DNA of 64,000 bases from Paenibacillus pini JCM 16418 (GTDB lineage: Bacteria > Bacillota > Bacilli > Paenibacillales > Paenibacillaceae), in NCBI RefSeq assembly GCF_000576305.1, contig NZ_BAVZ01000002.1, forward strand, positions 124,001-188,000, given 5' to 3'. Below, one piece after another: positions 1 to 10,006 of the stretch. Every line of letters starts with the position of its first letter. Within the stretch, counting starts at the first letter, position 1. The notes under the pieces were generated by a model. It worked only from the letters and a program-made list of their open reading frames with translations, made no database searches and was not told the origin of the DNA. A program made the position numbers and the translations under genes.

Positions 1-110
1 CCCCAAAGGCTGCCAAGAAGAGGCTGTACGAGCAGGAAAACAATAAAATCGACAGCGGTATTCATCACACCGACGATGCCAAACCGGAAGAATTGTTTAG
101 ACAACCTCAT
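1..110 (-). CDS. GtrA family membrane protein (5' part only)
   Basis: Only the first 36 or so codons lie in the window; the gene continues beyond base 1. The ATG at 110 follows an AGGAGG site with 6 bases between. The N-terminus reads as a short basic start (RLSKQFFRFG) and then a first membrane helix with GIVGVMNTAVDFIVFLLV, the signature opening of GtrA-like proteins (PF04138). These are small four-helix membrane proteins thought to move lipid-linked sugars for cell-envelope glycosylation. A plus-strand open frame over 3-212 is its shadow. The family call rests on one helix and its flanks, so it is good but not certain. Confidence 0.7.
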   Translation of the reverse strand, partial: MRLSKQFFRFGIVGVMNTAVDFIVFLLVQPLLGSLW

Positions 111-152
111 GAAGTGCCTCCTGTATTAGGAATAATATGCAATGATATCTCC

Positions 153-181
153 ATTATCGGATGTTTAGAAATCATGTGCAA
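153..181 (-). promoter_or_regulatory. sigma-A-type promoter for the gtrA-like gene
   Basis: Read on the minus strand: -35 TTGCAC (181-176), 17-base spacer, -10 GATAAT (158-153). It sits about 45 bases upstream of the gtrA-like start codon. The rest of 111-371 holds no gene and must carry the divergent promoter of the pullulanase gene, which I could not pinpoint. Confidence 0.5.
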
Positions 182-371
182 CTGCTATTGCAATGATGAG
201 AGAGAAAAATGAAGAATTCGCTGATTTTAATGGTGTTTACTATACATCCTTCGTGAATTTGGGCCGATATAACGCATAGATACCCTTGCAAAAGATCATA
301 AAGATACATAGGATGTTGAAAGCGGTCTTTTACTGGCATCTCTATTCAGTCATATCTGGTGGTGAACTTAA

Positions 372-2713
372 ATGAATGCGATAACAGAAATTTATGATGG
401 CAATGATTTGGGTTGTCACTATACTCAAAAAGAATGTAATTTTAAAATATGGGCGCCTACTGCAGAACGTGTGCTTCTGGCTTTATACCATGATGCAGGC
501 ACCTATGACCAACAGGGTGAAGTTAAGGAACATGGTGGCGGACTGGAAATCGTAATGAAGCGTGGTCATTGCGGCGTGTGGTTTTTAAATTTTAGTGGAG
601 ATCTGGCAGGTCAATATTATATGTATCGAATTGAACATGTGGACGGCTCTGTATGTTATGCTGTGGATCCTTATGCACGCGCAGTTAGTGCGAATGGTGC
701 AAGAACGGCGATTGTTGATGTAGAGGCATGCTCACCTTTTGAATGGGACAAAGATACAAAACCTCCATTATTAAGTACGGCTGATGCGGTATTATATGAG
801 CTGCACGTGAGGGATTTTTCCATAAGTGCGGAGTCAGGGATGCATTATAAAGGTAAGTTTAAGGCGTTTACGGAAACAGGTCTTCGAGATGAATATGGAA
901 ATGCTTTGGGTATTGATCATCTGGCTGAACTGGGTGTCACGCATGTACATTTACTACCTGTCTTTGATTTCAAGACAGTAAATGAATTGAAATCGATGGG
1001 AGATGACTCACTCCGTTCTGAATATAACTGGGGTTATGACCCACAGCATTATAATGTTCCCGAAGGTTCATATGCAACGGATGCAACGAAACCGGGTCTT
1101 AGAATTTTGGAGTTCAAAGAAATGATTCTGGCTCTACATCGTAAAGGGATTCGTGTCGTTATGGATGTTGTGTACAATCATACTTTTGCTGTTACAGACG
1201 GTCCGTTTGACGCTATCGTTCCAGGTTATTTCTATCGTACGGATTCTACGGGGAGATTGTCCAATGGCTCGGGTGTGGGCAATGAACTAGCAACGGAGCG
1301 GCCGATGGTTCGTAAATATATTATGGATTCCGTCCGTTATTGGGCTGAAGAATATCATATTGATGGTTTCCGATTTGATTTGGTAGGGCTAATAGATACA
1401 GAGACGATCTCAAAGCTCACGGCTCAGCTTCATCAGGAAATTGATGAGAATCTGATTATATATGGAGAGCCTTGGACGGGTGGAGACACGCGTTATGGGA
1501 TAAGACGCTGAAGGGTACGCAAAAGGGCAAAGGTTTTGCAGTTTTTAATGATAATTTCCGTGGTGCGATTAAAGGCGATAGTGACGGTTGGGGCCGTGGA
1601 TTTGTGACGGGTGAGAATGGTAAGGAATCTGCGATTGCTACGGGTGTTCAAGGTTCTGTTTATGATTTTACCGACTCGCCGCTCGAAACGATCAATTATG
1701 TCACAGTCCATGACAATTTAAACTTGTGGGATAAAATTCTCACGACACAAGGACTTCGAGAACAGATGGGTTTTCCCGAATTACGTAATGGAAGCGTTAT
1801 AGGTGGAGGAACGGTAGAAGAGGCTCTTAGGGGAGCCGATCCTTACCGGAGTGTACCGGCAAGAGATGTAATGGCCAGCGAAGTAGTCAAGCGTTCTTTA
1901 CTTGCGAATGGCATTATACTCACCTCCCAGGGTATTCCAATGATTCAGGCAGGTGACGAATTTCTGCGATCTAAGTTTGGCGATCACAATAGTTACCGTA
2001 GTGGAGATGCTATCAATGCGATTCGTTGGAGTAACAAGCACAAGTTCCGGCCTATATTTGACTATTATCAAGGGCTGATTTCTTTACGGAGAAACCATCC
2101 AGCATTTCGTATGAAGACTAGGGAGCAAGTTGAACAACACCTACAGTTTTTGCGTTGTCATGATAACTTGATTGTTTTTATACTAAAGGACCATGCGAAC
2201 GGAGATTCTTGGAAGAATATTATCGTCATTTATAATGCTAATCGTTCTGATGCGGAAGTGGATTTACCTCAGGCTACGAATGGCTGGAAGGTAGCTGTAG
2301 ATTATTGTCAGGCAGGTACGAAGGCTTTGGACTTAATTGCTGAAGATGCAGTCATGATTCCGGGATTATCTATGATGGTACTGTATGAAGACGAGAGGGG
2401 CTACCCACGTCCAGTCAAAACCGTTGAAGTCCACTATGAGCGCCCTAACGGTGACTATGAGGGATGGAATCTGTGGGTTTGGGGGAATGGAGTTCGAGAG
2501 CAAAGAGTAAATATAGATCGAATGGAGAACGGACGCGCGGTATTTAGAATTGTGGTTAGAGCTAGCGTTCAGCGGATTGGATATATTGTTCGTCTGAATC
2601 AATGGGAAGCCAAGGATATCGATGGAGACCGATTTATTGAACTACCGAAAGAGCAGAAGAAGGCAATTGTTATGATCCGAAGTGGAGTGGCGGATGAGAA
2701 GATGATTAGCTAG
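372..2713 (+). CDS. type I pullulanase, cytoplasmic, frameshifted near 1495
   Basis: Debranching enzyme that hydrolyses alpha-1,6 links of pullulan, glycogen or branched maltodextrins. A CBM48-like N-terminal domain (CNFKIWAPTAERVLLALY) is followed by the type I signature YNWGYDPQHYNVPEGSYA, then GH13 motifs MDVVYNH, DGFRFDLVG (nucleophile Asp), YGEPWTGG (acid Glu) and YVTVHDN. No signal peptide, so it probably acts inside the cell, like B. subtilis AmyX. The last ~100 residues (VEVHYERPNGDYEGWNLW) look like a CBM41 starch-binding domain, unusual at the C-terminus. The frame breaks at about 1495, right after GEPWTGGD; adding one base (CGTTATGG to CGTTTATGG) restores WDKTLKGTQ. A GGTGGTGA site precedes the ATG. 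About 781 residues when repaired. Confidence 0.9.
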
Positions 2714-2816
2714 TCTTTGGATACGGTATCGTATGCAATTTACAAAACGAGATATTTCCTTTAAAGTAAATTGTATATACTTGGACAGGGCACCATACAG
2801 AGAAAGAAGGCAAATC

Positions 2817-3268
2817 ATGACTGAAAAATTATTATCCCCACTCGTCAAAATATTTGATTTACAGCCACATCCCGAAGGTGGTTGGTATAAGAGATTATGG
2901 GAATCTTCTTTTGAAATCCCTCATTCCGTTTTGGATTCCAAATATTCCGGTTCCCGTCCAGCGGCAACCTCCATTTATTTCTTGCTGCATCCAGATGAAA
3001 CATCAGCTTGGCACCGTGTATATTCGGATGAGCTGTGGCTGTATCATTCTGGTGGTCCTATGATTCTTAAGCTTGGAGGAGATGGGGATCAGCCGGGTGA
3101 GGTTACTGAGATTGTACTGGGTATGGATGCTTCCAAAGGCCAAGTGCCGCAAGCACTTGTTCCAGCAAACGTCTGGCAAGCTTCGCAGCTATAGGTGATG
3201 AACCTATTTTTGTTTCTTGTGTGGTATCTCCTGGATTCCATTTTGATGATTTTACAATGATTAAGTAA
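2817..3268 (+). CDS. DUF985-type cupin protein, frameshifted near 3189
   Basis: Small cupin-fold protein of the DUF985 family (about 150 residues); biochemical role not established for most members. Visible family features are LQPHPEGGWYKRLWESS, the metal-site-like run SAWHRVYSDELWLYHSG, and the C-terminal pattern VPANVWQAS ... GDEPIFVSCVVSPGFHFDDF. The last part lies in another frame: a stop appears at 3194, but supplying one base near 3189 continues the protein to the TAA at 3266-3268. The start at 2817 is chosen for its AAGAAGG ribosome binding site; a longer open frame from 2733 has no such site. Followed by a terminator. Confidence 0.8.
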
Positions 3269-3300
3269 TCAGTTATGAGTTCGAATTACTAGAAATTTAA

Positions 3301-3334
3301 CCCCACCAGATAAGCTTTTGTCGGTGGGGTTTTT
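3301..3334 (+). terminator. Rho-independent terminator after the cupin gene
   Basis: Arms CCCCACC (3301-3307) and GGTGGGG (3323-3329) followed by TTTTT. It separates the cupin gene from ctc. Confidence 0.75.
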
Positions 3335-3376
3335 CATTTTTTATAACTATAATAACGCGCTTTTTTTCCATATCAT

Positions 3377-3402
3377 GTTTGGAAATGAGCCTAACTGGGT
3401 AC
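3377..3402 (+). promoter_or_regulatory. sigma-B-like (general stress) promoter of ctc
   Basis: GTTTGG (3377-3382), 14-base spacer, GGGTAC (3397-3402), matching the sigma-B consensus GTTTAA-N12-14-GGGTAT. B. subtilis ctc is the classical sigma-B target, so the position is meaningful. It lies about 70 bases upstream of the start codon. No canonical TTGACA/TATAAT pair is evident at this spot. Confidence 0.55.
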
Positions 3403-3473
3403 ATACTACTATATAAGCTTGTTCTGCAAAATATAAAATATACAGAGGCATTTAATCTTAGGAGGTTATATTC

Positions 3474-4088
3474 ATGACAGCACATTCCCTTACAGCAGAA
3501 ATTAGAGACAATGCGAAAGCACGCGCTTTGCGAGAACAAGGTCGTGTTCCAGCAGTAGTCTATGGTACAGATACTGAAAATATGGCACTTAGCGTTGATG
3601 CCAAAGATTTGGCGAAAATTGCCAGAACGGGCCGTACGGAAATGTTTAACCTTAAAGTTGAAGGCGCATCCGATCTTTCGGTTATTATTAAAGATTATCA
3701 GAAAAAAGCTGGCGTTTTGAGCCATGTCGATTTTCTGCAAATTTCCGCAAATAAACCACTTCGTGTTCATGTTCATATTGATTTCCAAGGTACTGCAGAA
3801 GGAACGAAAGTTGGCGGTGTGATTCAGCATCAGCTTACAGAGCTTGAAGTTGAAGCATTGCCAGCCAAATTACCTTCATCTATTGAAGCTGATGTCTCCG
3901 CTTTGAATATGGGCGATAAGCTTCATGCTTCTGAGATCAAAATGCCTGAAGGTGTAACGTTAATTACTCCTGAAGATGTTTTGGTTGCATCTGTTATAGC
4001 TCCACGTGCAGCGGTTGAAGCTGACGGTGAAGAAGAAACTACTGAGACTGAAACAGCTGCACCATCGGCTGAGGCAGATAAAGAATAG
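3474..4088 (+). CDS. ctc: 50S ribosomal protein L25, general stress (Ctc) form
   Basis: Binds 5S rRNA in the large subunit; in Bacillus the Ctc form is induced by stress and associates with ribosomes. The N-terminal L25 domain shows AEIRDNAKARALREQGRVPA and VVYG; the second, CTC-specific beta domain shows RVHVHIDFQGTAEGTKVGGV and LPSSIEADVSALNMGD. An acidic tail rich in Glu and Thr ends the 204-residue protein. AGGAGG lies 8 bases before the ATG. Single-gene unit between a terminator and a strong bidirectional terminator, with a sigma-B-like promoter upstream. Confidence 0.95.
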   Translation: MTAHSLTAEIRDNAKARALREQGRVPAVVYGTDTENMALSVDAKDLAKIARTGRTEMFNLKVEGASDLSVIIKDYQKKAGVLSHVDFLQISANKPLRVHVHIDFQGTAEGTKVGGVIQHQLTELEVEALPAKLPSSIEADVSALNMGDKLHASEIKMPEGVTLITPEDVLVASVIAPRAAVEADGEEETTETETAAPSAEADKE

Positions 4089-4115
4089 TTTCTGCGTCGC
4101 GCATATTGATATTAT

Positions 4116-4156
4116 AAAAAGAGGATTCCCGTTTGTAATGGGAATCCTCTTTTTAT
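4116..4156. terminator. bidirectional terminator between ctc and the ABC-F gene
   Basis: Fourteen-base arms AAAAAGAGGATTCC (4116-4129) and GGAATCCTCTTTTT (4141-4154) with an 11-base loop. T-runs occur on both strands, so it serves the convergent genes on either side. Confidence 0.85.
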
Positions 4157-4183
4157 ATGAAGATCCAAAAAAATCCGTCTTCG

Positions 4184-6168
4184 CTACCCTTGACTTTGAC
4201 TATTCATCCACTGTTCATACAAACGATCGAGCTTATCTCGTTCATGATCACATTGCTGCTGAAGTTCATTCAGCCGGATAGCATCCCGCAAACCTCAGGT
4301 GAAAGCATTTGTTCTTCAAGCAACTGCAGTGCATCCTCGACTTCTTTAATTTGACGTTCCCAAATGACCGGTTTGCCCGCATTTTTTTGATTTTTATTTT
4401 GCCGATGTGAGGACGGCGTTTTCTGATTCTTCACTTGTGAAGATCTTGAATTCAAACCGAGCGCATGCTTATGGACTTGGTCTGCTTGAGATTTCTTTAG
4501 CTTTTCTAGATCACTTCGTTCAGCAGACTGCTTTCGAATATGACTATAATCATCAAAGTTACCTTGAATCTTATTCAAGCCTTGGTTCTCAAGACTCCAG
4601 ATCGTACTAGCAAGTTTATTGATAAAGTATCGATCATGAGAAACGGCGATCACCGTTCCTTGAAATTCCTCAAGTGCCTCTTCTAGTGCCTCTCTAGAAT
4701 CAATATCTAAATGATTTGTAGGCTCATCTAGAATGAGTAGGTTGGGACGCTGTTCCATCAATATTGCAAAGCGAAGACGAGTCCATTCACCACCGGAGAG
4801 ACTTCCGATGTTCTTATACACATCAGCTCCGTAGAACAGAAAACGTGCAAGGCGGCCCCGTGCCTCACCCTCCTCGTAAGCAGCGTAACTGCGGAAATAT
4901 TGAAGGATACTTTGATCAGCCACTTGTGGTACCTGATCTTGCGCTAGATAACCAATGTTTACACGTGAACCAACATGAAGCTTACCCTCTGTGGGCTGCT
5001 CTTGCTTCAAAATCATTTTAAGGAGGGTACTTTTGCCGCAGCCGTTACTACCAATCAACATGACCGATTCACCGTAACGAACCAATCCGTTGATTTGCTC
5101 AAATAGTACATGATCATCATAGGATTTACTAAGATCTTCAAGCACGAGCACTTGATTACCTGAGCGGTCATCCTGCTGCAATTGTAAATCTATAGATTTA
5201 CGCTCCAATACAGGACGTTTGACTTTCACCATACGATCGAGCGCTTTCTGCATCGAAGCGGCACGTCTATGGAATGCCCCGTTAGGCGGATTTGCACGGT
5301 TTCCCCAATCAATGAGCTGCTTGATGCTTTCCTTCATTTTTTTGATTTTCTTCTGCTGTTCCTGGTAATCCGCAAATTGCTGCATTAGCCTAGTTTCTTT
5401 CTCTTCCTGGTACCCACTGTAGTTGGTCTGGTAGGTAATGGACTCGCCATCTTCAATTTCAATAACCTGAGTGACCAGCTTATCAAGAAAATACCGATCA
5501 TGAGAAATCGTCAATACCGTGCCTTTATAATCCTGTAAAAATTGTTCTAACCACTCGATGGCTGCCATATCCAAATGATTCGTTGGTTCATCAAGTAGCA
5601 ATATGTCCGGTTGTTCGAGCAGTAATGCGGCTAAACCAACTTTAGTTTTCTCGCCGCCGGAGAGAGTAAGGAAGGCTCGGTTGTAATGTTCCTGCGGAAT
5701 ACCTAAACCATTGGATACACGCTGTATGGAAGAATCCATTTCATATCCTCCCGCGCGTTCAAACCTCTCTTGAAGCTGACCATATTCCTGAAGATAACGA
5801 TCAAATTCAGCTTTATTATCATCCATATCCATACGTTGTGGATCAGACATGAGCTGCTCTAAATAGATCATACGCTGCTGCCATACAAGCGGTTCAGCAT
5901 AGCTAAGGCGTAGCACATCATAGACAGTCTGATGCTCAGATGCCTGCGGTATTTGGGCAAGCAATCCGATTGTAGCTTCTTTACGAATGGAAATCTGACC
6001 TTGATCGGCATGATCATCGCCTTTGATGAGGTGAAATAGAGTGGTCTTACCACAGCCGTTACGCCCGATTAGGGCAGCTTTGTCGCCTTCGTTTAATTCT
6101 AGATTGATATCACTGAGTATCAGTTCAGCACCATAGTATTTTTGAATGTTTCGACATTGAATCATCAT
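4184..6168 (-). CDS. ABC-F family ATPase, probable ribosome-protection protein, frameshifted near 4285
   Basis: Soluble tandem-ABC protein without membrane segments; ABC-F proteins act at the ribosomal E site, and several protect ribosomes from antibiotics. Walker A motifs GRNGCGKTT and GSNGCGKST, signatures LSGGEKTKVGLA and LSGGEWTRLRFA, Walker B LLLDEPTNHLD and LILDEPTNHLD, all intact. The interdomain linker contains RANPPNGAFHRRAASMQ; a charged C-terminal coiled-coil follows. The apparent stop at 4270 is a one-base loss in a G-run at 4285-4287; restoring it continues as DAIRLNELQQQCDHERDKL to the TAG at 4184-4186. The leader with small ORF and terminator upstream is typical of antibiotic-inducible ABC-F genes (vmlR, vgaA type), so resistance is inferred; substrate class unknown. 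Confidence 0.85.
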
Positions 6169-6200
6169 TGTTTGTTACCTCCATAGAGCCGCGCCTATAG

Positions 6201-6231
6201 AAAAAGCCGCAGGGAAATGTCCCTGCGGCTT
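6201..6231 (-). terminator. attenuator hairpin in the ABC-F leader
   Basis: Perfect 12-bp stem, AAGCCGCAGGGA (6204-6215) against TCCCTGCGGCTT (6220-6231), loop of four, and a T-run on the minus strand only. It stands about 30 bases upstream of the ABC-F start codon, so it would end transcription unless an upstream event prevents folding. A weaker hairpin (CTATAG with CTATGG) between it and the gene could also mask the ribosome binding site. Confidence 0.75.
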
Positions 6232-6254
6232 ACGTCAACAGAATTCCGTTGAGG

Positions 6255-6410
6255 TTAAGGTAGGAGCGGCATTTCGCAATTTTGTAATGTGAACGGATAT
6301 TTAAGAGCTTTAAAAGACAGACGTATCCCGTTAGTCATTACTTTGTAAAAAATGCCGGACAATGCAAACGGCAACTGATTAATCCGACTATTGTTAAAAT
6401 TGCGTACCAC
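6255..6410 (-). CDS. putative 51-codon leader peptide of the ABC-F gene
   Basis: GTG start at 6410 preceded by AAGGAGG about 10 bases upstream; TAA at 6255-6257. The peptide starts VRNFNNSRINQLPFALSG and ends EMPLLP. It begins about 28 bases after the expected transcription start and stops 23 bases before the attenuator stem, the right geometry for drug-stalled ribosomes to control terminator folding. Not recognised as a known leader family. Confidence 0.5.
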   Translation of the reverse strand: MVRNFNNSRINQLPFALSGIFYKVMTNGIRLSFKALKYPFTLQNCEMPLLP

Positions 6411-6444
6411 TACTACCTCACCTCCTTCATCTTAGATATGGGTA

Positions 6445-6473
6445 ATTTTAAATGTCATCTTGTTTAAAGTCAA
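6445..6473 (-). promoter_or_regulatory. strong sigma-A promoter of the ABC-F leader
   Basis: Minus strand: -35 TTGACT (6473-6468), exactly 17 bases, -10 TAAAAT (6450-6445). Expected transcript start near 6438, giving a leader of about 270 bases before the ABC-F gene. Confidence 0.75.
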
Positions 6474-6496
6474 GAAGCAGCTAGTTCAGCGATTTA

Positions 6497-6505
6497 TGAT
6501 ATTAT
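6497..6505 (+). promoter_or_regulatory. extended -10 for the SNF2 helicase gene
   Basis: TGATATTAT (6497-6505) is an extended -10 element; no clear -35 lies upstream. It overlaps the ATG at 6504, which argues that the protein really starts at the ATG at 6546. Confidence 0.35.
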
Positions 6506-6545
6506 GGAGATTCAAACGATATTTCGAACGGAAAGGAAAGGACTC

Positions 6546-9500
6546 ATGCAGGTATTGACTTTACAACGGATTAAAACACTTTGTGGTGCAATCACTTTTA
6601 TGAAAGGTGAGAATTATTACCAACAAGGGTATGTTCAATCGCTGCAATTAAAAAACGAAGACGATGGCCGCAAATATGTGGCTACCGTTGAGGAATCAGA
6701 ATCATACATGGTTCAAATCAGGATATTTGATGATTCGGAGATAGAAGCAGAATGTGGATGCCCGGCTTCCAGCAGCTTTAATCCTTATTGTAAACATACT
6801 GCTGCTGTTCTGCTCGAAATAATGGATGAAGAGAAGAGAGAAGAGGATCATTTACGATCTCGGCGAGCACGTATTCTTCCGTTACCTACTTCAACAGTGA
6901 CTTCTCAAGATGTGAGATTAACGAGTGGTCTCATCAGTCTGTTTGAGAAGACAGCACAGATGGAGCGGATGAAGGCAAATCAAACGGCTATTTTAGAAAA
7001 CAAAGAAACGCTGAATGTAGAGTTTATATGTAAAATAACGAATGAATATATGCCAGATCCTAAATTTAAAATAGAAATTAAAATAGGACTTAAACGGTTA
7101 TATGTTGTTCAAAATATACGGCAGTTTCTGCGACATGTGGAGGAAAGACGGATATTCGCTTTTACCAAGCTATTTACTTATGATCCTTCGCTCCATAAAT
7201 TTAAGAACGAGGACTCGGCACTCATCAAATTATTGCAGCAAACCTATAACAGTGAATTTGCCTATGATGAAAGCGGTCGGAATTATCCAGGTTTTACGGC
7301 AACAGGGAACCAGCGTTTGTTAACGATACCTCCATTAGCATGGAATGCGATACTCCCACTTCTAGCGAAGGCTGGAACTCAGATTGAGCGAGAGAACGGC
7401 ACATTGGCTATCATGGAGATTTGCGATGAGCGGCTACCTATACGATTTGATCTGAGCAGTGGGAACGAAGATGCCTATCAGCTAGAAATCAAAGGTATTA
7501 AAAAAGTTATCGTTATGGCTGCTTATGGTTGCGCTCTGCATGAGGGGCGAATATATAACCTACAAGAGCGTGAACTAGTCCTATTGAGCGAAATGAAGAA
7601 TCTGTTATACCGATTTAATCTACCACAGATCCAGATTTCTGCTCAGCAAATGGATGATTTTATGGAGAAAGTTGTTCCTGGTTTGAGAAGACTCGGCAAA
7701 GTTGAAATTGACTCTAGTATACGTGATCTTATGATACAGCCTACTCTAACGGCCAAGCTATATCTCGACCGAGATGAGGCAGCGTTATTCGCTAAGCTGG
7801 AGTTTGTATATGATGGCATCGTTATCGAGGCCTTGAGTGCTGAAGCTGGACGCTATCGTCAACATGATGTTATTCTCATTCGTGATACGGAGAAAGAGCG
7901 CCGCATTCTGGATGTAATTCAAAATACTGAATTGATGCATAACGGTCGTGAATTTGAGATGGACCTATCTGAAGAGGATAGTATTTATCAAATCTTGTAT
8001 CAAATGCTTCCTAAGCTTGAATCATGGGTCGAAGTCTATGCCACGCCTGCTGTTAAACAAATGATGCACAATCCGCAGCAACAGCCTACAGTTAAAGCGG
8101 ACACAGATCATACGATGAACTGGCTTGAAATCAGTTTTGATATGGAAGGAATTCGAGAGAAGGAAATTCGTGAACTGCTGATTTCTGTCGTTGAAAAGAA
8201 GAAATATGCAAGATTATCAAATGGGGAGTACCTTTCGTTAGAGCAGGATTCATTTCAAACCTTTGCTCAGCTCTACGATGAACTGGGGATGCGGAAGACA
8301 GATATTCGAGGCAGCCGAATGAATCTCCCGATGGTTCGTGCGCTCCAGCTTACAGATGAGAATGGACTTAGAGCAGGTATTTCTGTTGGTAAAATGCTGC
8401 GTCAGATGCTAGATCATATGGCTCATCCGGAGCACATGGAATTTATCATCCCACAAGAGCTGTCTTCTGTATTGAGAAAATACCAAATACAAGGATATCA
8501 GTGGCTAAAAACATTAGGTTTCTACGGTTTTGGAGGGATATTGGCAGATGATATGGGACTTGGCAAAACGATTCAGAGCATCGCCTATATCTTATCGGAG
8601 ACTCGAGATCGTGAAGCCTGCCAGCCTGTACTTATCGTGTCACCTGCATCACTTGTGTATAACTGGGAGAATGAATTTGAGCGTTTCTCCCCAGAGCTTA
8701 AGGTTCAGGTTGCATTAGGGACTAGAGCAGAGAGAAATCTGATTCTTTCAAAGTTGACGCAAGCTGGTGGGACGAATGAAATGATAAATAAAGACGATAG
8801 TACGTACGTTGATGTCATCATTACATCGTATCCTTCACTACGACAAGATATAGAATTATATCGGGGTCTAACGTTCAGCACCTTGTTTTTGGACGAGGCA
8901 CAGGCTTTTAAGAATCATGCTTCACAGACTGCACAGGCAGTCAAAGATATATCTGCAGGTCGTCGATTTGCTCTGACAGGTACACCCATTGAAAATTCAA
9001 TTGAAGAGTTATGGTCGATTTTTGATGCTGTGTTCCCAGGTCTTTTCGGAGGTAAAAAAGCTTTTCGTGATCTACCTCGCGAGCGAATCGCGAGAATTGT
9101 TCAGCCGTTTATTATGCGGCGTATGAGAGCAGACGTACTTCCTGAATTGCCGGAACGTATCGAAACCATTCAGCATTCGGAGTTAACGAAAGAACAGAAG
9201 AAGCTATATGTTACTTACATGGCCGAGTTTAAGCAAGAAACCATGAAGAATTTAAGACGCGAAGGATTTCAGAAAAGTCGTATGAAGATTCTCGCGGGAA
9301 TTACACGTTTGCGTCAAATATGCTGTCATCCTACCTTGTTTATCGATGACTATCAGGGATCATCCGGTAAGTTACAGCAATTGCTTGAGATCGTGGAGGA
9401 ATGTTTGGATAGCGGAAAACGTATGCTTATTTTTTCACAGTTTACTAGCATGCTCCGAATTATTCGAAATGAGCTGGCTGAACGAGGAATTCCTGCTTTT

Positions 9501-9887
9501 TACTTAGATGGACAAACACCATCCCGTGAACGGGTCGAAATGTGCAGTCGTTACAATAACGGTGAGCATGATATCTTTCTTATTTCATTAAAAGCCGGGG
9601 GTACAGGGCTTAATTTAACTGGAGCAGATACCGTTATTTTGTACGATTTATGGTGGAATCCAGCTGTTGAGGAGCAAGCTGCAGGTCGGGCGCATCGAAT
9701 GGGACAGAAAAATGTTGTACAGGTGATCCGATTGGTCAGCAAAGGGACGATGGAAGAAAAAATGCTGGAGCTCCAACAGAAGAAGAAGGATCTAATCCGT
9801 GAAGTCATGGAGCCTAGTGATGATCATGGTACTTCTCTTAGTGAACAGGAGATTAAAGAATTGCTTATGCTTGGAGAAGTGAATTAA
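6546..9887 (+). CDS. SWIM zinc-finger SNF2-family helicase
   Basis: Large DNA-dependent ATPase of the SNF2/Swi2 superfamily (1113 residues). A SWIM-type zinc finger near residues 70-83 (CGCPASSSFNPYCKH) is expected to bind nucleic acid or protein. After a long middle region come the helicase motifs: I DDMGLGKT (~667), Ia SPASLVYNWENE, II FLDEAQAF (~781), III ALTGTPIEN, IV FSQFTSML, V SLKAGGTGLNLTGAD, VI QAAGRAHRMGQ (~1043). B. subtilis YwqA is a likely relative; the cellular role is not established (repair or transcription recycling are possible). Start 6546 is chosen for the AAAGGA site upstream. Divergent from the ABC-F gene. Confidence 0.92.
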   Translation: MQVLTLQRIKTLCGAITFMKGENYYQQGYVQSLQLKNEDDGRKYVATVEESESYMVQIRIFDDSEIEAECGCPASSSFNPYCKHTAAVLLEIMDEEKREEDHLRSRRARILPLPTSTVTSQDVRLTSGLISLFEKTAQMERMKANQTAILENKETLNVEFICKITNEYMPDPKFKIEIKIGLKRLYVVQNIRQFLRHVEERRIFAFTKLFTYDPSLHKFKNEDSALIKLLQQTYNSEFAYDESGRNYPGFTATGNQRLLTIPPLAWNAILPLLAKAGTQIERENGTLAIMEICDERLPIRFDLSSGNEDAYQLEIKGIKKVIVMAAYGCALHEGRIYNLQERELVLLSEMKNLLYRFNLPQIQISAQQMDDFMEKVVPGLRRLGKVEIDSSIRDLMIQPTLTAKLYLDRDEAALFAKLEFVYDGIVIEALSAEAGRYRQHDVILIRDTEKERRILDVIQNTELMHNGREFEMDLSEEDSIYQILYQMLPKLESWVEVYATPAVKQMMHNPQQQPTVKADTDHTMNWLEISFDMEGIREKEIRELLISVVEKKKYARLSNGEYLSLEQDSFQTFAQLYDELGMRKTDIRGSRMNLPMVRALQLTDENGLRAGISVGKMLRQMLDHMAHPEHMEFIIPQELSSVLRKYQIQGYQWLKTLGFYGFGGILADDMGLGKTIQSIAYILSETRDREACQPVLIVSPASLVYNWENEFERFSPELKVQVALGTRAERNLILSKLTQAGGTNEMINKDDSTYVDVIITSYPSLRQDIELYRGLTFSTLFLDEAQAFKNHASQTAQAVKDISAGRRFALTGTPIENSIEELWSIFDAVFPGLFGGKKAFRDLPRERIARIVQPFIMRRMRADVLPELPERIETIQHSELTKEQKKLYVTYMAEFKQETMKNLRREGFQKSRMKILAGITRLRQICCHPTLFIDDYQGSSGKLQQLLEIVEECLDSGKRMLIFSQFTSMLRIIRNELAERGIPAFYLDGQTPSRERVEMCSRYNNGEHDIFLISLKAGGTGLNLTGADTVILYDLWWNPAVEEQAAGRAHRMGQKNVVQVIRLVSKGTMEEKMLELQQKKKDLIREVMEPSDDHGTSLSEQEIKELLMLGEVN

Positions 9888-10006
9888 TTTTTTGGATTAT
9901 TGTGAAGGTATTTTTAGAATAATGACGAAATTTACCTATAGCACATCGAAATTTGACCTAATATCTATGATCTGTTCATGGATTTTGATATAAGGAGAAG
10001 ATAGAT

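Noticed and set aside
3-212. Plus-strand open frame at the left edge
   Set aside because: It runs antisense to the GtrA-like start, which has a good ribosome binding site, promoter and recognisable helix; the plus frame has no recognisable content.
372-2713. Programmed ribosomal frameshifting at the broken genes
   Set aside because: Breaks occur in many unrelated genes at non-slippery sequences and without downstream structures; random indels fit better.
3297-3830. 177-residue minus-strand ORF
   Set aside because: Antisense shadow of ctc and its promoter; no ribosome binding site and Cys/Phe-rich improbable composition.
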